Assembly: GCA_009773455.1 (NCBI GenBank)
Contig: WSXU01000009.1
Coordinates: 62,001 to 126,000 of the forward strand
Length of the DNA: 64,000 nt
Reading direction: 5' to 3'
DNA from: Bacteroidota bacterium
GTDB lineage: Bacteria; Bacteroidota; Bacteroidia; Bacteroidales; Lentimicrobiaceae
The notes beneath the pieces are model-generated. The model did not search any database, was not told the DNA's origin, and was given only the letters and a program-made list of their open reading frames with translations. Position numbers and translations under genes: made by a program. This document shows, piece by piece, positions 50,527 to 59,357 of the stretch; the first letter of the stretch is position 1; every line of letters starts with the position of its first letter.

Positions 50527-51288
50527 ATGGCAGATATCATTGATTACAAGATTTTCGGCGACGATATGCAACTGGTTGAAGTTGAACTTGATCCATCCGA
50601 AGGTGTACGTGCCGAAGTAGGCGCCATGATGTATATGGACGATGGCATCGAAATGCAGACCAGTACCGGTGGTGGCCTTTTTAAAGGCTTTAAGCGCATG
50701 CTGACCGGCGACGGGTTCTTTATCACTACGTTTCTCAACACGGCTCAGAACAAGCGCAGGGTAGCATTCGGGGCACCCTATCCCGGAAAGATCATCCCAC
50801 TTGAACTCGACAAACTGGGTGGCGAATTTCTCTGTCAGAAAGACTCCTTCCTGTGTGCAGCCAACGGCATCGATATTGACATTGCCTTTACGAAAAAGAT
50901 CGGCGCAGGACTATTCGGCGGTGAGGGCTTCATACTTCAGCGGCTTTCGGGCCACGGGCTGGCCTTTGTACAGGCCGGTGGAGCCATTGTTCAGCGTAAC
51001 CTGCAACCCGGAGAGGTGCTTCATGTCGATACCGGTTGCCTCGTTGCATTTCACCCTTCAGTCGATTATGACATCCGCTTTATCGGTGGATTCAAAAATG
51101 CCCTGTTTGGTGGTGAAGGGCTCTTTCTGGTCAAGTTAACCGGGCCCGGTCCGGTTTACCTCCAGAGCCTCCCCTTCTCTCGCCTGGCCGACAGGATCAT
51201 TTCCGCATCCCGCTCGAACCGTGAAGAAAGCAAAGGCATCGGAGGCGGCATCCTCGGTGGCATACTTGGCGGAGACAAATCTTATTAA
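50527..51288 (+). CDS. TIGR00266/AIM24 family protein
   Basis: The 253-residue product is a beta-rich protein without signal peptide. It shows the family features: an N-terminal DYKIFGDDMQLVEVELDPSEGVRAEVGAMMYMDDGIEMQT, GGLFKGFKRMLTGDGFFITTF, FGAPYPGKIIPLEL, GEGFILQRLSGHGLAFVQAGGAI and LQPGEVLHVDTGCLVAFHPSVDYDI. Members are widespread and fold as a trimeric double-stranded barrel; their function is unknown in bacteria. A TAAATTTG -7-like box is at 50488-50495. The gene is transcribed on its own. Confidence 0.9.
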   Translation: MADIIDYKIFGDDMQLVEVELDPSEGVRAEVGAMMYMDDGIEMQTSTGGGLFKGFKRMLTGDGFFITTFLNTAQNKRRVAFGAPYPGKIIPLELDKLGGEFLCQKDSFLCAANGIDIDIAFTKKIGAGLFGGEGFILQRLSGHGLAFVQAGGAIVQRNLQPGEVLHVDTGCLVAFHPSVDYDIRFIGGFKNALFGGEGLFLVKLTGPGPVYLQSLPFSRLADRIISASRSNREESKGIGGGILGGILGGDKSY

Positions 51289-51356
51289 CTAACAGGTAAT
51301 AACTAACAGTTAAAGTTGGTTTACCTACTGCCAACTGCTTACTGTCAACTGCTTTC
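51284..51356. repeat. Heptamer-type repeat region, CTAACAG and CAACTGC types
   Basis: CTAACAG, GTAATAA, CTAACAG units (51289-51309) are followed after a short gap by CTACTGC, CAACTGC, TTACTGT, CAACTGC (51325-51352), all in seven-base register. Confidence 0.8.
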
Positions 51357-51396
51357 TACATGAACAAGCACCCGAACTAACTTAAAAGCGTACGAA

Positions 51397-52626
51397 TTGT
51401 TTTTCAAGAAAAAAATCCTTCCCGAAGGAAGCCTGTCGGCAAAATCATGGTTAAAGCTGCGTAGGAACAAGACGGCTGTTTTTTCTATGCTGGTTATCAT
51501 ATTCTCTGCCCTGGTTTCCATACTCGGTTATCTGATTACACCCGACAGCACGCCGTTTGCCAACGATCAGCATCTTGAAACCGCTGCATGTAAGCCGGGT
51601 TTCAGGGTTCAACAGCTGCTGGTCAGAAACAATGAACCTGCCCGGGAATGCAATTTACTTAAAAAGCTTGCCTACGGGTGTCCTTCAGATTACACCACCA
51701 TTCCAATCAGTAATTATCTCTTCAGGGCAGATGAAATCGTACTGACTCCTTACGATAAAGCCGGATATATCGGCGACTCCTCACTCACCCTCGTCTTTAA
51801 ACTCAGGGATGTGATTTATGCACTTGCCGATACATCTGAACGGGCAACTGGAACTGGTCAGCTGAACGATCTGGACGGAGTGCCTGTTTCAGGAGATATC
51901 AGAGAGATGCAACAGATGATTTTAAAAGATCACCTGGTCAAAAAAACCTATCTGCTGGGTACCGACAGGTTTGGCCGGGATGTCCTGAGCCAGCTTATGA
52001 TCGGAACCAGGGTCAGCCTTTCGGTCGGATTTATTTCTGTCATTATTTCCCTGGTCCTTGGCATCCTGCTCGGTTCCCTGGCAGGTTTTTTCCGTGGCCA
52101 CACCGATGACCTGATCATCTGGTTTATCAACGTCATATGGTCAATCCCTACCCTGCTGCTGGTCATTGCCATTACCTTTGCACTGGGCAAAGGATTCTGG
52201 CAGGTTTTCATCGCTGTTGGCCTTACCATGTGGGTTGAGGTGGCCAGGGTGGTCAGGGGACAAATCCTGAGCATAAGGGAAAAAGAATTCGTGGAAGCTG
52301 CCAGAGCGCTGGGTTATAAAAACAGCCGGATTATCCTGAGGCACATCCTGCCCAACACCATGGGTCCGGTGATTGTAATCTCCGCAGCCAATTTCGCTTC
52401 TGCCATCCTCATTGAGGCAGGACTCAGCTTCCTGGGCATCGGTGTGCAACCACCCATGCCTTCGTGGGGTACCATGGTAAAGGAAAATTACGCCTACATC
52501 ATTCTTGACAACCCCTGGCTGGCCATTCTTCCGGGCCTGTGCATTATGATCCTCGTACTGGCCTTTATGCTGATCGGCAACGGGCTCCGCGATGCACTCG
52601 ACGTTAAGGCCGGACCAGTTAACTGA
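51397..52626 (+). CDS. ABC transporter permease, OppC/DppC type
   Basis: The 409-residue product is the inner-membrane permease of a peptide/nickel-type ABC importer. An N-terminal helix (~residues 28-48) is followed by a ~140-residue periplasmic insert with several cysteines, then LGTDRFGRDVLSQLMIGTRVSLSVGF and five membrane helices. The ATPase-contact EAA loop is EFVEAARALGYKNSRIILRHILPNTMGPV. The start is a TTG codon at 51397, directly before FFKKKILPEGS. The other permease, ATPases and binding protein are not in this window, so it is an orphan subunit here. The large insert is usual in Bacteroidota OppC. Confidence 0.87.
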   Translation: MFFKKKILPEGSLSAKSWLKLRRNKTAVFSMLVIIFSALVSILGYLITPDSTPFANDQHLETAACKPGFRVQQLLVRNNEPARECNLLKKLAYGCPSDYTTIPISNYLFRADEIVLTPYDKAGYIGDSSLTLVFKLRDVIYALADTSERATGTGQLNDLDGVPVSGDIREMQQMILKDHLVKKTYLLGTDRFGRDVLSQLMIGTRVSLSVGFISVIISLVLGILLGSLAGFFRGHTDDLIIWFINVIWSIPTLLLVIAITFALGKGFWQVFIAVGLTMWVEVARVVRGQILSIREKEFVEAARALGYKNSRIILRHILPNTMGPVIVISAANFASAILIEAGLSFLGIGVQPPMPSWGTMVKENYAYIILDNPWLAILPGLCIMILVLAFMLIGNGLRDALDVKAGPVN

Positions 52627-53015
52627 TTGTCATTTCTCCGGCATAAACACATTTCAGCCAAAGACCATCACGATATGCCTGTTTTCTCAAAAGGACAGTA
52701 ATCCAGTCTGAAATGCTGCAATAAGTTCAATTCTTTTGATATGTATTTCATTTTCCGATAATGAAATCATATCAGCCTGTCATACTCCTGATAATTTTAT
52801 GCGTTGCATTATAAATGTTCACAACCATGATCTTCAGATATCTAGTTTGCTGAAAATAAATAACTTATCAAATCAACCCGATGTGTTGATAATAAGTCTT
52901 CTGATGTAAGTGATTCAGGGGCATGCTGCCTTAAATTTGTAATAACACATCAACACAAAGGGAGTAATCCGAAAATCCCTAAACAGAGTAGGTTCACGTT
53001 AACAAATAAGAAATT
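52627..53015. other. Intergenic region before an outer-membrane protein gene
   Basis: About 390 AT-rich bases without a gene. A TAAATTTG -7-like box at 52932-52939 precedes the next start by 77 bases. Confidence 0.45.
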
Positions 53016-53657
53016 ATGAAAAAGGCACTGATCTTAAGCACAACATTGCTGGTTTTCCTGGCGTTGGGTGTGAAAGCACAATTTTTCATCGGTGGGGGAC
53101 TGGGAGTATACTCCTCAAGTTCTGCAACAACATTTGGATCAACTACGTACGATGATTCAAAGTCATTCTCTCTGGATTTTTATCCGAAGGTTGGTTACTT
53201 TATGACCAAGAAGTTTGCATTGGGTCTGGGACTTGGTATTGGCACATCTAAATATACTCAATTCAGCAGTAATGGTGATGAAACCATCACAAAAAGCAAT
53301 TACTGGGACGTAGCTCCCTTTGCACGCTTCTATTTTAAGAAGATCGGGGATTTTTCATTTTTCGGGGAAGGTGAGTTGAGTTTCGGCAACAGCAAAGTAA
53401 AACATGAATACCCGGGAGGATATTCCAACAATGAAGATAAATCCTTTAATATCTCTGAAAGAATATCTCCGGGCATCTCCTACAGCCTGACCGAAAAAAT
53501 TGAACTGGAAGCCATCCTGGGAGCCATCCATTCTACCACTTCGATTAATACATATCCTGCAGCAGAAACAAACGAAGACAACAAAGATGTCAGCACCAGT
53601 TTCGGACTGGACTTCGGACTCGATGATCTCTATTTCGGAATCATCGTCAAACTCTGA
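53016..53657 (+). CDS. Outer-membrane beta-barrel protein
   Basis: The 213-residue product has a signal peptide (residues ~1-21, ending GVKAQ) and then alternating strands ending in aromatic residues: FFIGGGLGVYSS, SFSLDFYPKVGYFMTKKFALGLGLGIGTS, VAPFARFYFKKIGDFSFFGEGELSFGNS and a C-terminal LYFGIIVKL typical of the last barrel strand. Eight to ten strands are expected, as in OmpX/OmpW-like or PorT-family barrels. Function is unknown. A strong terminator follows. Confidence 0.85.
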   Translation: MKKALILSTTLLVFLALGVKAQFFIGGGLGVYSSSSATTFGSTTYDDSKSFSLDFYPKVGYFMTKKFALGLGLGIGTSKYTQFSSNGDETITKSNYWDVAPFARFYFKKIGDFSFFGEGELSFGNSKVKHEYPGGYSNNEDKSFNISERISPGISYSLTEKIELEAILGAIHSTTSINTYPAAETNEDNKDVSTSFGLDFGLDDLYFGIIVKL

Positions 53658-53678
53658 TTTAACAAAGAATATGATATA

Positions 53679-53714
53679 AAGAAGGCTGCCGGGTGATACC
53701 CGGCAGCCTTCTTT
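53679..53714 (+). terminator. Terminator behind the outer-membrane barrel gene
   Basis: AAAGAAGGCTGCCGGG pairs exactly with CCCGGCAGCCTTCTTT around TGATA; a T-rich stretch follows. Confidence 0.9.
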
Positions 53715-53931
53715 ATATTCCTTTTTTTCCGTCTTTCTCTATCAGGTTAAAAAGGAAATATCAATTTTATCACTGACATAAGTATGAATAGAGAAACCCT
53801 AAGAAGAAATGGCCGGTAAATCCCTATAATCAGGATCGTTATTCCATAAGCAATTCCGGCAGAGTGGTCAGAAAAAATTCCCCGATGCAATTCAGTTACA
53901 AGGATAGAACCCTGAATAACTTAAGACCTAC

Positions 53932-55419
53932 CTAGTACTTTTGTTTATACTCCAGGTTTCCGCAACCGAACCTTTTGTCAAAATTCCGGCACTCCCCTTT
54001 CAGGAAAGTGAATTTGAGCATAACATAAAAGTCCATACCATAGAAGTTACTCATTCCAAAGAATCCGCCCAATTTATCTGTACCAATGACAAGTTTGTGG
54101 AACCGTACGCTCAATCCAAGCCGTGGATGGACATAATCATAAAGAATAAAGGGCAACGCCACTTCAAGATGATCACTTTCCCACCGTGGTGTCAGTGATA
54201 ATTGCGGAGGTCTGATGGTTTCGGCCTTGCTCACAATGATGGGATGTATAAGGGTGCCGTTCAGATATACCGCCTTGGTGATCCTGAAATCGGCCTGAAC
54301 GCTGAGCGCCGCTGGTAGCCAGATGGAAAAAGCATTGGCTGTGATCAGTGCAGTAGAATCACCCGAAAACTCGTAACTCACCGTTTTTAAAAGATTATCA
54401 ATGTTTGTGAAGGAATACCGGCTTACATCAGCCCAATAGGTATCCTCATTCTTAAGCTCCATTAACCGTGCATCCTTTTTAAATTTTATCCTTCCCAGAT
54501 CAAGCACCGATACCCCGATTTTATAACGGTATGGCTCATATGGATACTCACATGGCATTGAGTATCCCTTATTGGAATGCCCGGCAACCTTTTTCTGATA
54601 AGTAATTCCTACATCAATGCCCATTCCTTTCCCCCTGAATAGCTTTCCGGGCAATAAAAAATCGTTGTTCGTATAATCAACAGGCAGTGATATCCCCATC
54701 TGAGCATTCGTATTATAAACGATCAGGGTATCCCCGTTGGGGATCATATAATCAATGTTATCAACATAACCGAATGCACCGGCTGTGCCGAATAATCCTT
54801 TCAGGGTAAGGCCTGCTGTCCAGTGATCCCTGTTCTTTTTATAGAGTACCCGTGAATAAGTACCTGCTATTTCAGCATAAGCAAGGGATGCAATCCTGGC
54901 ATCACGCTCATTGATAAAATTGATCCTGTATAAAGGCCAAAAGTCGGTTCCCTCAACAGCAAATTTCGCCATCTCGTAAGGAATGTTCCTACCCGAAACA
55001 ATGGTGCGGAATCCGGTAGAAATCCCGAAAGCCTGATCTTTAAAAGCAAACATGGCAGAAGGTCCGAAAATCCTGATGTCGGTATATGCATTCTTCAGTT
55101 CGGCATTGAAATTATCATAAAAAACCCGGCTGTCTTCACCATGTTCTGGAAACTGAGCGCCGGGCGTGACAAACCGCGAGAATTTGTACTCATCCTTCGC
55201 AAGGAAAATATAGTCATTGTCAAGGTTGAAATGCAACCCAAACGGGGTAATATCCAGATATAATTTGGAATTCAGGATGGAAGTTGGATTGATCAGACTA
55301 CCTGTAATACCGGCATAGTTGCTGTTGACAAACCCGTGCATTTCCTGGGCACTGGTCTCATAGGCTAAAATCCAGAACAAAAAAGCAGCTATAGTGAGTC
55401 TGATACCCGACACAAACAA
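53932..55419 (-). CDS. DUF5723-family outer-membrane protein
   Basis: The 495-residue product has a signal sequence (MFVSGIRLTIAAFLFWILAYETSA) and begins its mature part with QEMHGFVNSNYAGITGSLINPTSILNSKLYLDI, the recognisable start of this Bacteroidota family. Repeated aromatic-ended strands follow and the protein ends with YVMLKFTFLKGECRNF, then a basic tail. A barrel in the outer membrane is likely. Role is unknown, though such proteins are often near gliding or T9SS genes elsewhere. It converges on the barrel gene at 53016. Confidence 0.83.
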   Translation of the reverse strand: MFVSGIRLTIAAFLFWILAYETSAQEMHGFVNSNYAGITGSLINPTSILNSKLYLDITPFGLHFNLDNDYIFLAKDEYKFSRFVTPGAQFPEHGEDSRVFYDNFNAELKNAYTDIRIFGPSAMFAFKDQAFGISTGFRTIVSGRNIPYEMAKFAVEGTDFWPLYRINFINERDARIASLAYAEIAGTYSRVLYKKNRDHWTAGLTLKGLFGTAGAFGYVDNIDYMIPNGDTLIVYNTNAQMGISLPVDYTNNDFLLPGKLFRGKGMGIDVGITYQKKVAGHSNKGYSMPCEYPYEPYRYKIGVSVLDLGRIKFKKDARLMELKNEDTYWADVSRYSFTNIDNLLKTVSYEFSGDSTALITANAFSIWLPAALSVQADFRITKAVYLNGTLIHPIIVSKAETIRPPQLSLTPRWESDHLEVALPFILYDYVHPRLGLSVRFHKLVIGTDKLGGFFGMSNFYGMDFYVMLKFTFLKGECRNFDKRFGCGNLEYKQKY

Positions 55420-55696
55420 AATGAGTTATGTTGTGATTACTGACAATCCCCCTGGCCAGTTTTTTAAAGTGCGTAAAGGTAACAGATTCTTACCTAAACT
55501 ACCCAACGCAATTGTAATTTTATTCTTAACCCCCAATTCTAAACGGACAAAAACAGATCATAGTATATGAATCATAGCCAATATTGCAAAATCAACCCTT
55601 TTGAATCTCCGAAGTCAGGGAATGAGGTGAGTAACCGATCACTCTTTTTATTAATATTGCATTTTGTTTTACCTTAATTCAACGAACAATCAGGGC

Positions 55697-56515
55697 ATGA
55701 AAAATAAGAATCTCTATTTCTGGATTATAACCATTGTTATAACACTCGCTTCGGTTGTATATCAGAGAACAACCGGACCCACCTACCCTTTAAAGGGCAG
55801 AGCAGACATCGGCGGTGAAACCATTAAATTCAAACTTTTGCGTTCGTACGGGGGACCCGACAACGCCGAAATCAGCATTGACGAGCCTTCGGGCAAAATC
55901 AACGGCACATTCACATTCAAACGTTACAAAAGCCACGATGAGTGGACAAGTGTCCCAATGACCCATCAGGGAGGCAAACTGGTTGCTTATATACCTCATC
56001 AGCCTCCTGCAGGAAAGGTCATGTATCTGATTACATTAACCGATGGCCTCAATACAGTAAGAATCACTGAAGAGCCGGTTGTGCTGCGCTACAAGGGCGA
56101 TGTCCCGGCCGGGATACTGATTCCCCATATATTCCTTATGTTCCTGGCCATGCTCTTTTCAACCCGCGCAGGTGTCGAAGCCATTGCCAATGGCTCGGGA
56201 ACGCTGAAACTGGCCTTCCTGACAACTCTCTTCCTGATTGGTGGCGGACTGATCCTCGGCCCCATGGTGCAGAAATATGCCTTCGACGCCTATTGGACCG
56301 GCTGGCCATTCAAGGGGTTGTTTAATTTCGGCGACATGACAGATAATAAGACCGCTGTTGCAGCCCTTGCATGGATTACCGCCGTTATTATGATGCGGAA
56401 GAATCCCGCTTCGAGAGGCTGGGTGATTGCTGCTTCGATCATCATGCTGATGGTGTATTTAATTCCGCACAGCATGTTAGGATCTGAGATTGACCACACA
56501 GCTGTTCCGAAATAA
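55697..56515 (+). CDS. Membrane protein of unknown function
   Basis: I choose the ATG at 55697 rather than the frame start at 55664 because it opens directly into MKNKNLYFWIITIVITLASVVYQ, a membrane anchor. The ~272-residue product then has an extracytoplasmic beta domain (~25-135: YPLKGRADIGGETIKFKLLRSYGGPDNAEISI, an Ig-like pattern) and four more membrane helices to the C-terminus. The adjoining rhomboid protease gene starts eight bases later, so the two are cotranscribed. The family is not one I can name with certainty. Confidence 0.72.
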   Translation: MKNKNLYFWIITIVITLASVVYQRTTGPTYPLKGRADIGGETIKFKLLRSYGGPDNAEISIDEPSGKINGTFTFKRYKSHDEWTSVPMTHQGGKLVAYIPHQPPAGKVMYLITLTDGLNTVRITEEPVVLRYKGDVPAGILIPHIFLMFLAMLFSTRAGVEAIANGSGTLKLAFLTTLFLIGGGLILGPMVQKYAFDAYWTGWPFKGLFNFGDMTDNKTAVAALAWITAVIMMRKNPASRGWVIAASIIMLMVYLIPHSMLGSEIDHTAVPK

Positions 56516-56523
56516 TCCGGCTG

Positions 56524-57147
56524 ATGCTCATCACCTTTGTGATTATAGCGGTAACTTCAGTCACTTCCATACTGGCTCTGAACAACCGCGCCTTGTCCGA
56601 CAAATTGCTTTTCAGCCCTTATATGATCAGCAGTCACAGGCAGGGGTACCGTTTCCTGACCCACGCCCTGGTGCATGGAGACTGGATACATCTGCTGGTA
56701 AACATGTTTGTATTGTTTTCATTCGGGCAGGCAGTTGAAACATATTACAGCCAGTTGTTCCTCATGAAGGGTGCCTATTTTTATACCCTGCTTTATGTAG
56801 GAGGAATAGCCCTTTCATCAACGCCCTCATTTGCCAGATACAAAGCCGATCCCTATTACAGGGCCGTTGGTGCATCCGGAGCTGTTTCTGCCGTGGTTTT
56901 CGCCAGCATCCTGATCGAACCGTTATCCCCCATCAGGTTCGCTTTTTTTCCGGTAGATATTCCTGCTTTTATTTTCGGGGCATTATATCTGGTCTATTCA
57001 GCCTATATGGCCAGAAAAGGCAACGACAACATCGGCCACGATGCCCATTTTTACGGGGCTGTCTTTGGGATTGTATTCACATTAATCCTTAAACCCATTC
57101 TTTTCATGGGTTTTATTCACAAAGTAGGTATCTTTTTTGGCATTTAG
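56524..57147 (+). CDS. Rhomboid-family intramembrane serine protease
   Basis: The 207-residue product has about six membrane helices. The catalytic serine is Ser118 in VGASGAVSA and the catalytic histidine is His175 in GHDAHFYGAVFG, both on membrane helices as required. The upstream HALVHGDWIHLLVNMFVLFSFG has the conserved H-xx-xN loop 1/TM2 region. Rhomboids cut within or near membrane helices of their substrates. The protein encoded just before it is a possible partner or substrate but there is no direct evidence. Its stop overlaps the convergent yqgE stop. Confidence 0.9.
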   Translation: MLITFVIIAVTSVTSILALNNRALSDKLLFSPYMISSHRQGYRFLTHALVHGDWIHLLVNMFVLFSFGQAVETYYSQLFLMKGAYFYTLLYVGGIALSSTPSFARYKADPYYRAVGASGAVSAVVFASILIEPLSPIRFAFFPVDIPAFIFGALYLVYSAYMARKGNDNIGHDAHFYGAVFGIVFTLILKPILFMGFIHKVGIFFGI

Positions 57148-57707
57148 TTCAGGGTGGGATCAGGCGGATAATTTACCCAGAAGGAGTATTCCCTGCCCAG
57201 TTTCTTAAGGGTTTGACCCCAAAGGTCAAGCGGATTGCTTTTTATGACCTGCCTCAGGTCGGTTAATGAAACAACCCATGAATTTTCCTCCAGTTCACGG
57301 TCGAGTTGCTTTGAAGACCACCCGCTGTAACCAACGAAAAACCTGATTTCATCCTTTCCCAACCTGTGCTCCTTAATCAGTTCCCTGACAGTATCAATAT
57401 TCCCACCCCAGTACAATCCTTCAAGGATGGGAACACCTTCATCGATCAGGTCGGGGCGCGTATGTATGAAGAAAAGACTGTCGGTTTTTACCGGCCCGCC
57501 AAGAAAAACAGGCGCCTCAAAACCTTCGAATTCGGTGGCAATGTCACTGAGTTTTACATCGACAGGCTTATTGATAATTAACCCGAACGAACCTTCAGTA
57601 CTGTGGTCGGCAATAAGAACCACCGACTTTTTAAAATAAAAGTCCTGCAGAAATGGCACGGAGATCAAGATCCGTCCGGCAAGGGGTTCAATTCTCAATG
57701 GTTTCAT
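57144..57707 (-). CDS. yqgE: YqgE/AlgH family protein
   Basis: The 187-residue product has AGRILISVPFLQDFYFKKSVVLIADHSTEGSFGLIINKPVD at the start, then FLGGPVKTDSLFFIHTRPDLID, ELIKEHRLGKDEIRFFVGYSGWSSKQLDRELEENSW, which is the family fingerprint. Function is uncertain in this phylum; the name AlgH comes from alginate regulation in Pseudomonas. It converges on the rhomboid gene with a four-base overlap of their ends. Confidence 0.92.
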   Translation of the reverse strand: MKPLRIEPLAGRILISVPFLQDFYFKKSVVLIADHSTEGSFGLIINKPVDVKLSDIATEFEGFEAPVFLGGPVKTDSLFFIHTRPDLIDEGVPILEGLYWGGNIDTVRELIKEHRLGKDEIRFFVGYSGWSSKQLDRELEENSWVVSLTDLRQVIKSNPLDLWGQTLKKLGREYSFWVNYPPDPTLN

Positions 57708-57980
57708 TGTTCAACCTTATGATATCAGTTTGGTATCTGCAAAAACGCCGGTTTACACAAAGTCACTTTCAGTCCGGCTGCTTTTACAAAACTCTCCTAA
57801 AGTAATCATTAATAAATCCGATTTTCACGAAAAAGTCATCGTTTTCCGAACATTATATGACAACCATTCACCGGATCAGGACAGCTGCCTGCACAGAAAT
57901 TCATTTCCTCCGATTTGCCGCCTATTTTCATACTTTTGTACTTCGAATCATTAATTGTATCAAAATTTATACCAACAGGC

Positions 57981-59357
57981 ATGGCAAGATCGCGGAATCA
58001 GGAATTATTTGAACAGCTCAGATTGCAGTACCCCGTTTTTACCTATTCGGGGTACAATATTGCTGTAATTGATGGCGACCTGGTTCTTGAATTCAGTTTT
58101 AATATTAATGAAGAAATCTTTTTCCATCCCCGGGCTGTGATCAAAACCGGAGGTCTTTTCGGCGATTTGTCCGGCAGGGTCGAAAAAAACCGCCCGTTGC
58201 TCATGAACCTGGCTTTCCAGATCGGAATGATCGAACTGATCAGCTATTGGAAAGCAAGCTGCTCTCCTGAACTAAGGATTTTACCGGCCGGCCTTACACC
58301 GGATCAGGTCACCTGGTGGAAAAAGCTCTATTTCCATGGTCTGGGCGAATTTTTCTATCTCAACTCAATTGAAGCGCATTTCGACATCTTCATGAATATC
58401 ACTTCGTCGGGTGCAGGCCCGTTTAAAGCCACACCGCTCAGTCTGTCGGATAATTTCCTGGTTCCTATAGGCGGAGGCAAAGACTCGGCCGTCACCCTGT
58501 CATTGCTTCTGAATCATGAGAAATCAGTTCTACCCCTGATCATGAACCCCAGGGGTGCTACCATCGAAACAATCAGGGCAGCAGGTCATGAGATGAGCCA
58601 GGTTCTTGTCATTGAGCGCACCATCGATCCATCATTGTTAGCCCTGAACGACAAGGGATTCCTGAATGGCCACACACCATTTTCGGCTATGCTCGCATTT
58701 TATACCCTGATGTGTTCGGCAATCACGGGTTATGGGAATATCGCACTTTCCAATGAATCGAGTGCCAACGAATCAACCATTCCGGGAACCACCATCAACC
58801 ACCAGTACTCAAAGTCAGTCGGATTCGAAAAAGACTTCAGGGAATACTACGCTTCCGTTATTTCAAAGGACTTCAACTATTTCAGTCTTCTGAGGCCCTT
58901 GAGCGAGCTGCAGATTGCAAAAATATTCTCATCCCTTACTGCTTACCACGATGTATTCAGAAGCTGCAATGCCGGCAGCAAAACGGATTCATGGTGCGGG
59001 AAGTGCCCGAAATGCCTTTTCACCCACATCATGTTATCGGCATTCCTGGGCATAGTGGAGGCTGACCGTATCATCGGCAAACAAATGCTTGATGACATTG
59101 AAATGACACATACCTTTAACGAATTGGCCGGCTATACTGATATCAAGCCATTTGAATGTGTAGGCACAACCCTGGAAGTGAAACAGGCGCTCAGGATGAT
59201 ATCCCGACGGATGAAAGACGAGCCTCTCCCCTGCCTTCTGGCAGAATTTATCCGGAAAAGTGATGAAAACCTGAGCGAACCAGACTTTCAGGTGATGGAG
59301 GAGCCACATTTTGTTCCTGAAAAACTGATTGAAATATTAAAACTAAACCTGCAATGA
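57981..59357 (+). CDS. murL: MurL-type UDP-MurNAc-L-Ala-L-Glu epimerase
   Basis: MurL epimerises the L-Glu of UDP-MurNAc-L-Ala-L-Glu to D-Glu. I start at the ATG at 57981, 43 bases behind a TACTTTTG -7 box, because the frame upstream to 57915 has no family residues. The ~458-residue product has an N-terminal domain (~1-150), then an ATP-pyrophosphatase-like PP-loop IGGGKDS at 164-169, an ALSNESSANESTIPG segment near residue 265, and a zinc-finger-like Cys339, Cys342, Cys345 (WCGKCPKCLF). The next gene, translationally coupled through ATGA, is a MurD homologue, as expected for the MurD2-MurL pathway known in Xanthomonas. Confidence 0.82.
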   Translation: MARSRNQELFEQLRLQYPVFTYSGYNIAVIDGDLVLEFSFNINEEIFFHPRAVIKTGGLFGDLSGRVEKNRPLLMNLAFQIGMIELISYWKASCSPELRILPAGLTPDQVTWWKKLYFHGLGEFFYLNSIEAHFDIFMNITSSGAGPFKATPLSLSDNFLVPIGGGKDSAVTLSLLLNHEKSVLPLIMNPRGATIETIRAAGHEMSQVLVIERTIDPSLLALNDKGFLNGHTPFSAMLAFYTLMCSAITGYGNIALSNESSANESTIPGTTINHQYSKSVGFEKDFREYYASVISKDFNYFSLLRPLSELQIAKIFSSLTAYHDVFRSCNAGSKTDSWCGKCPKCLFTHIMLSAFLGIVEADRIIGKQMLDDIEMTHTFNELAGYTDIKPFECVGTTLEVKQALRMISRRMKDEPLPCLLAEFIRKSDENLSEPDFQVMEEPHFVPEKLIEILKLNLQ

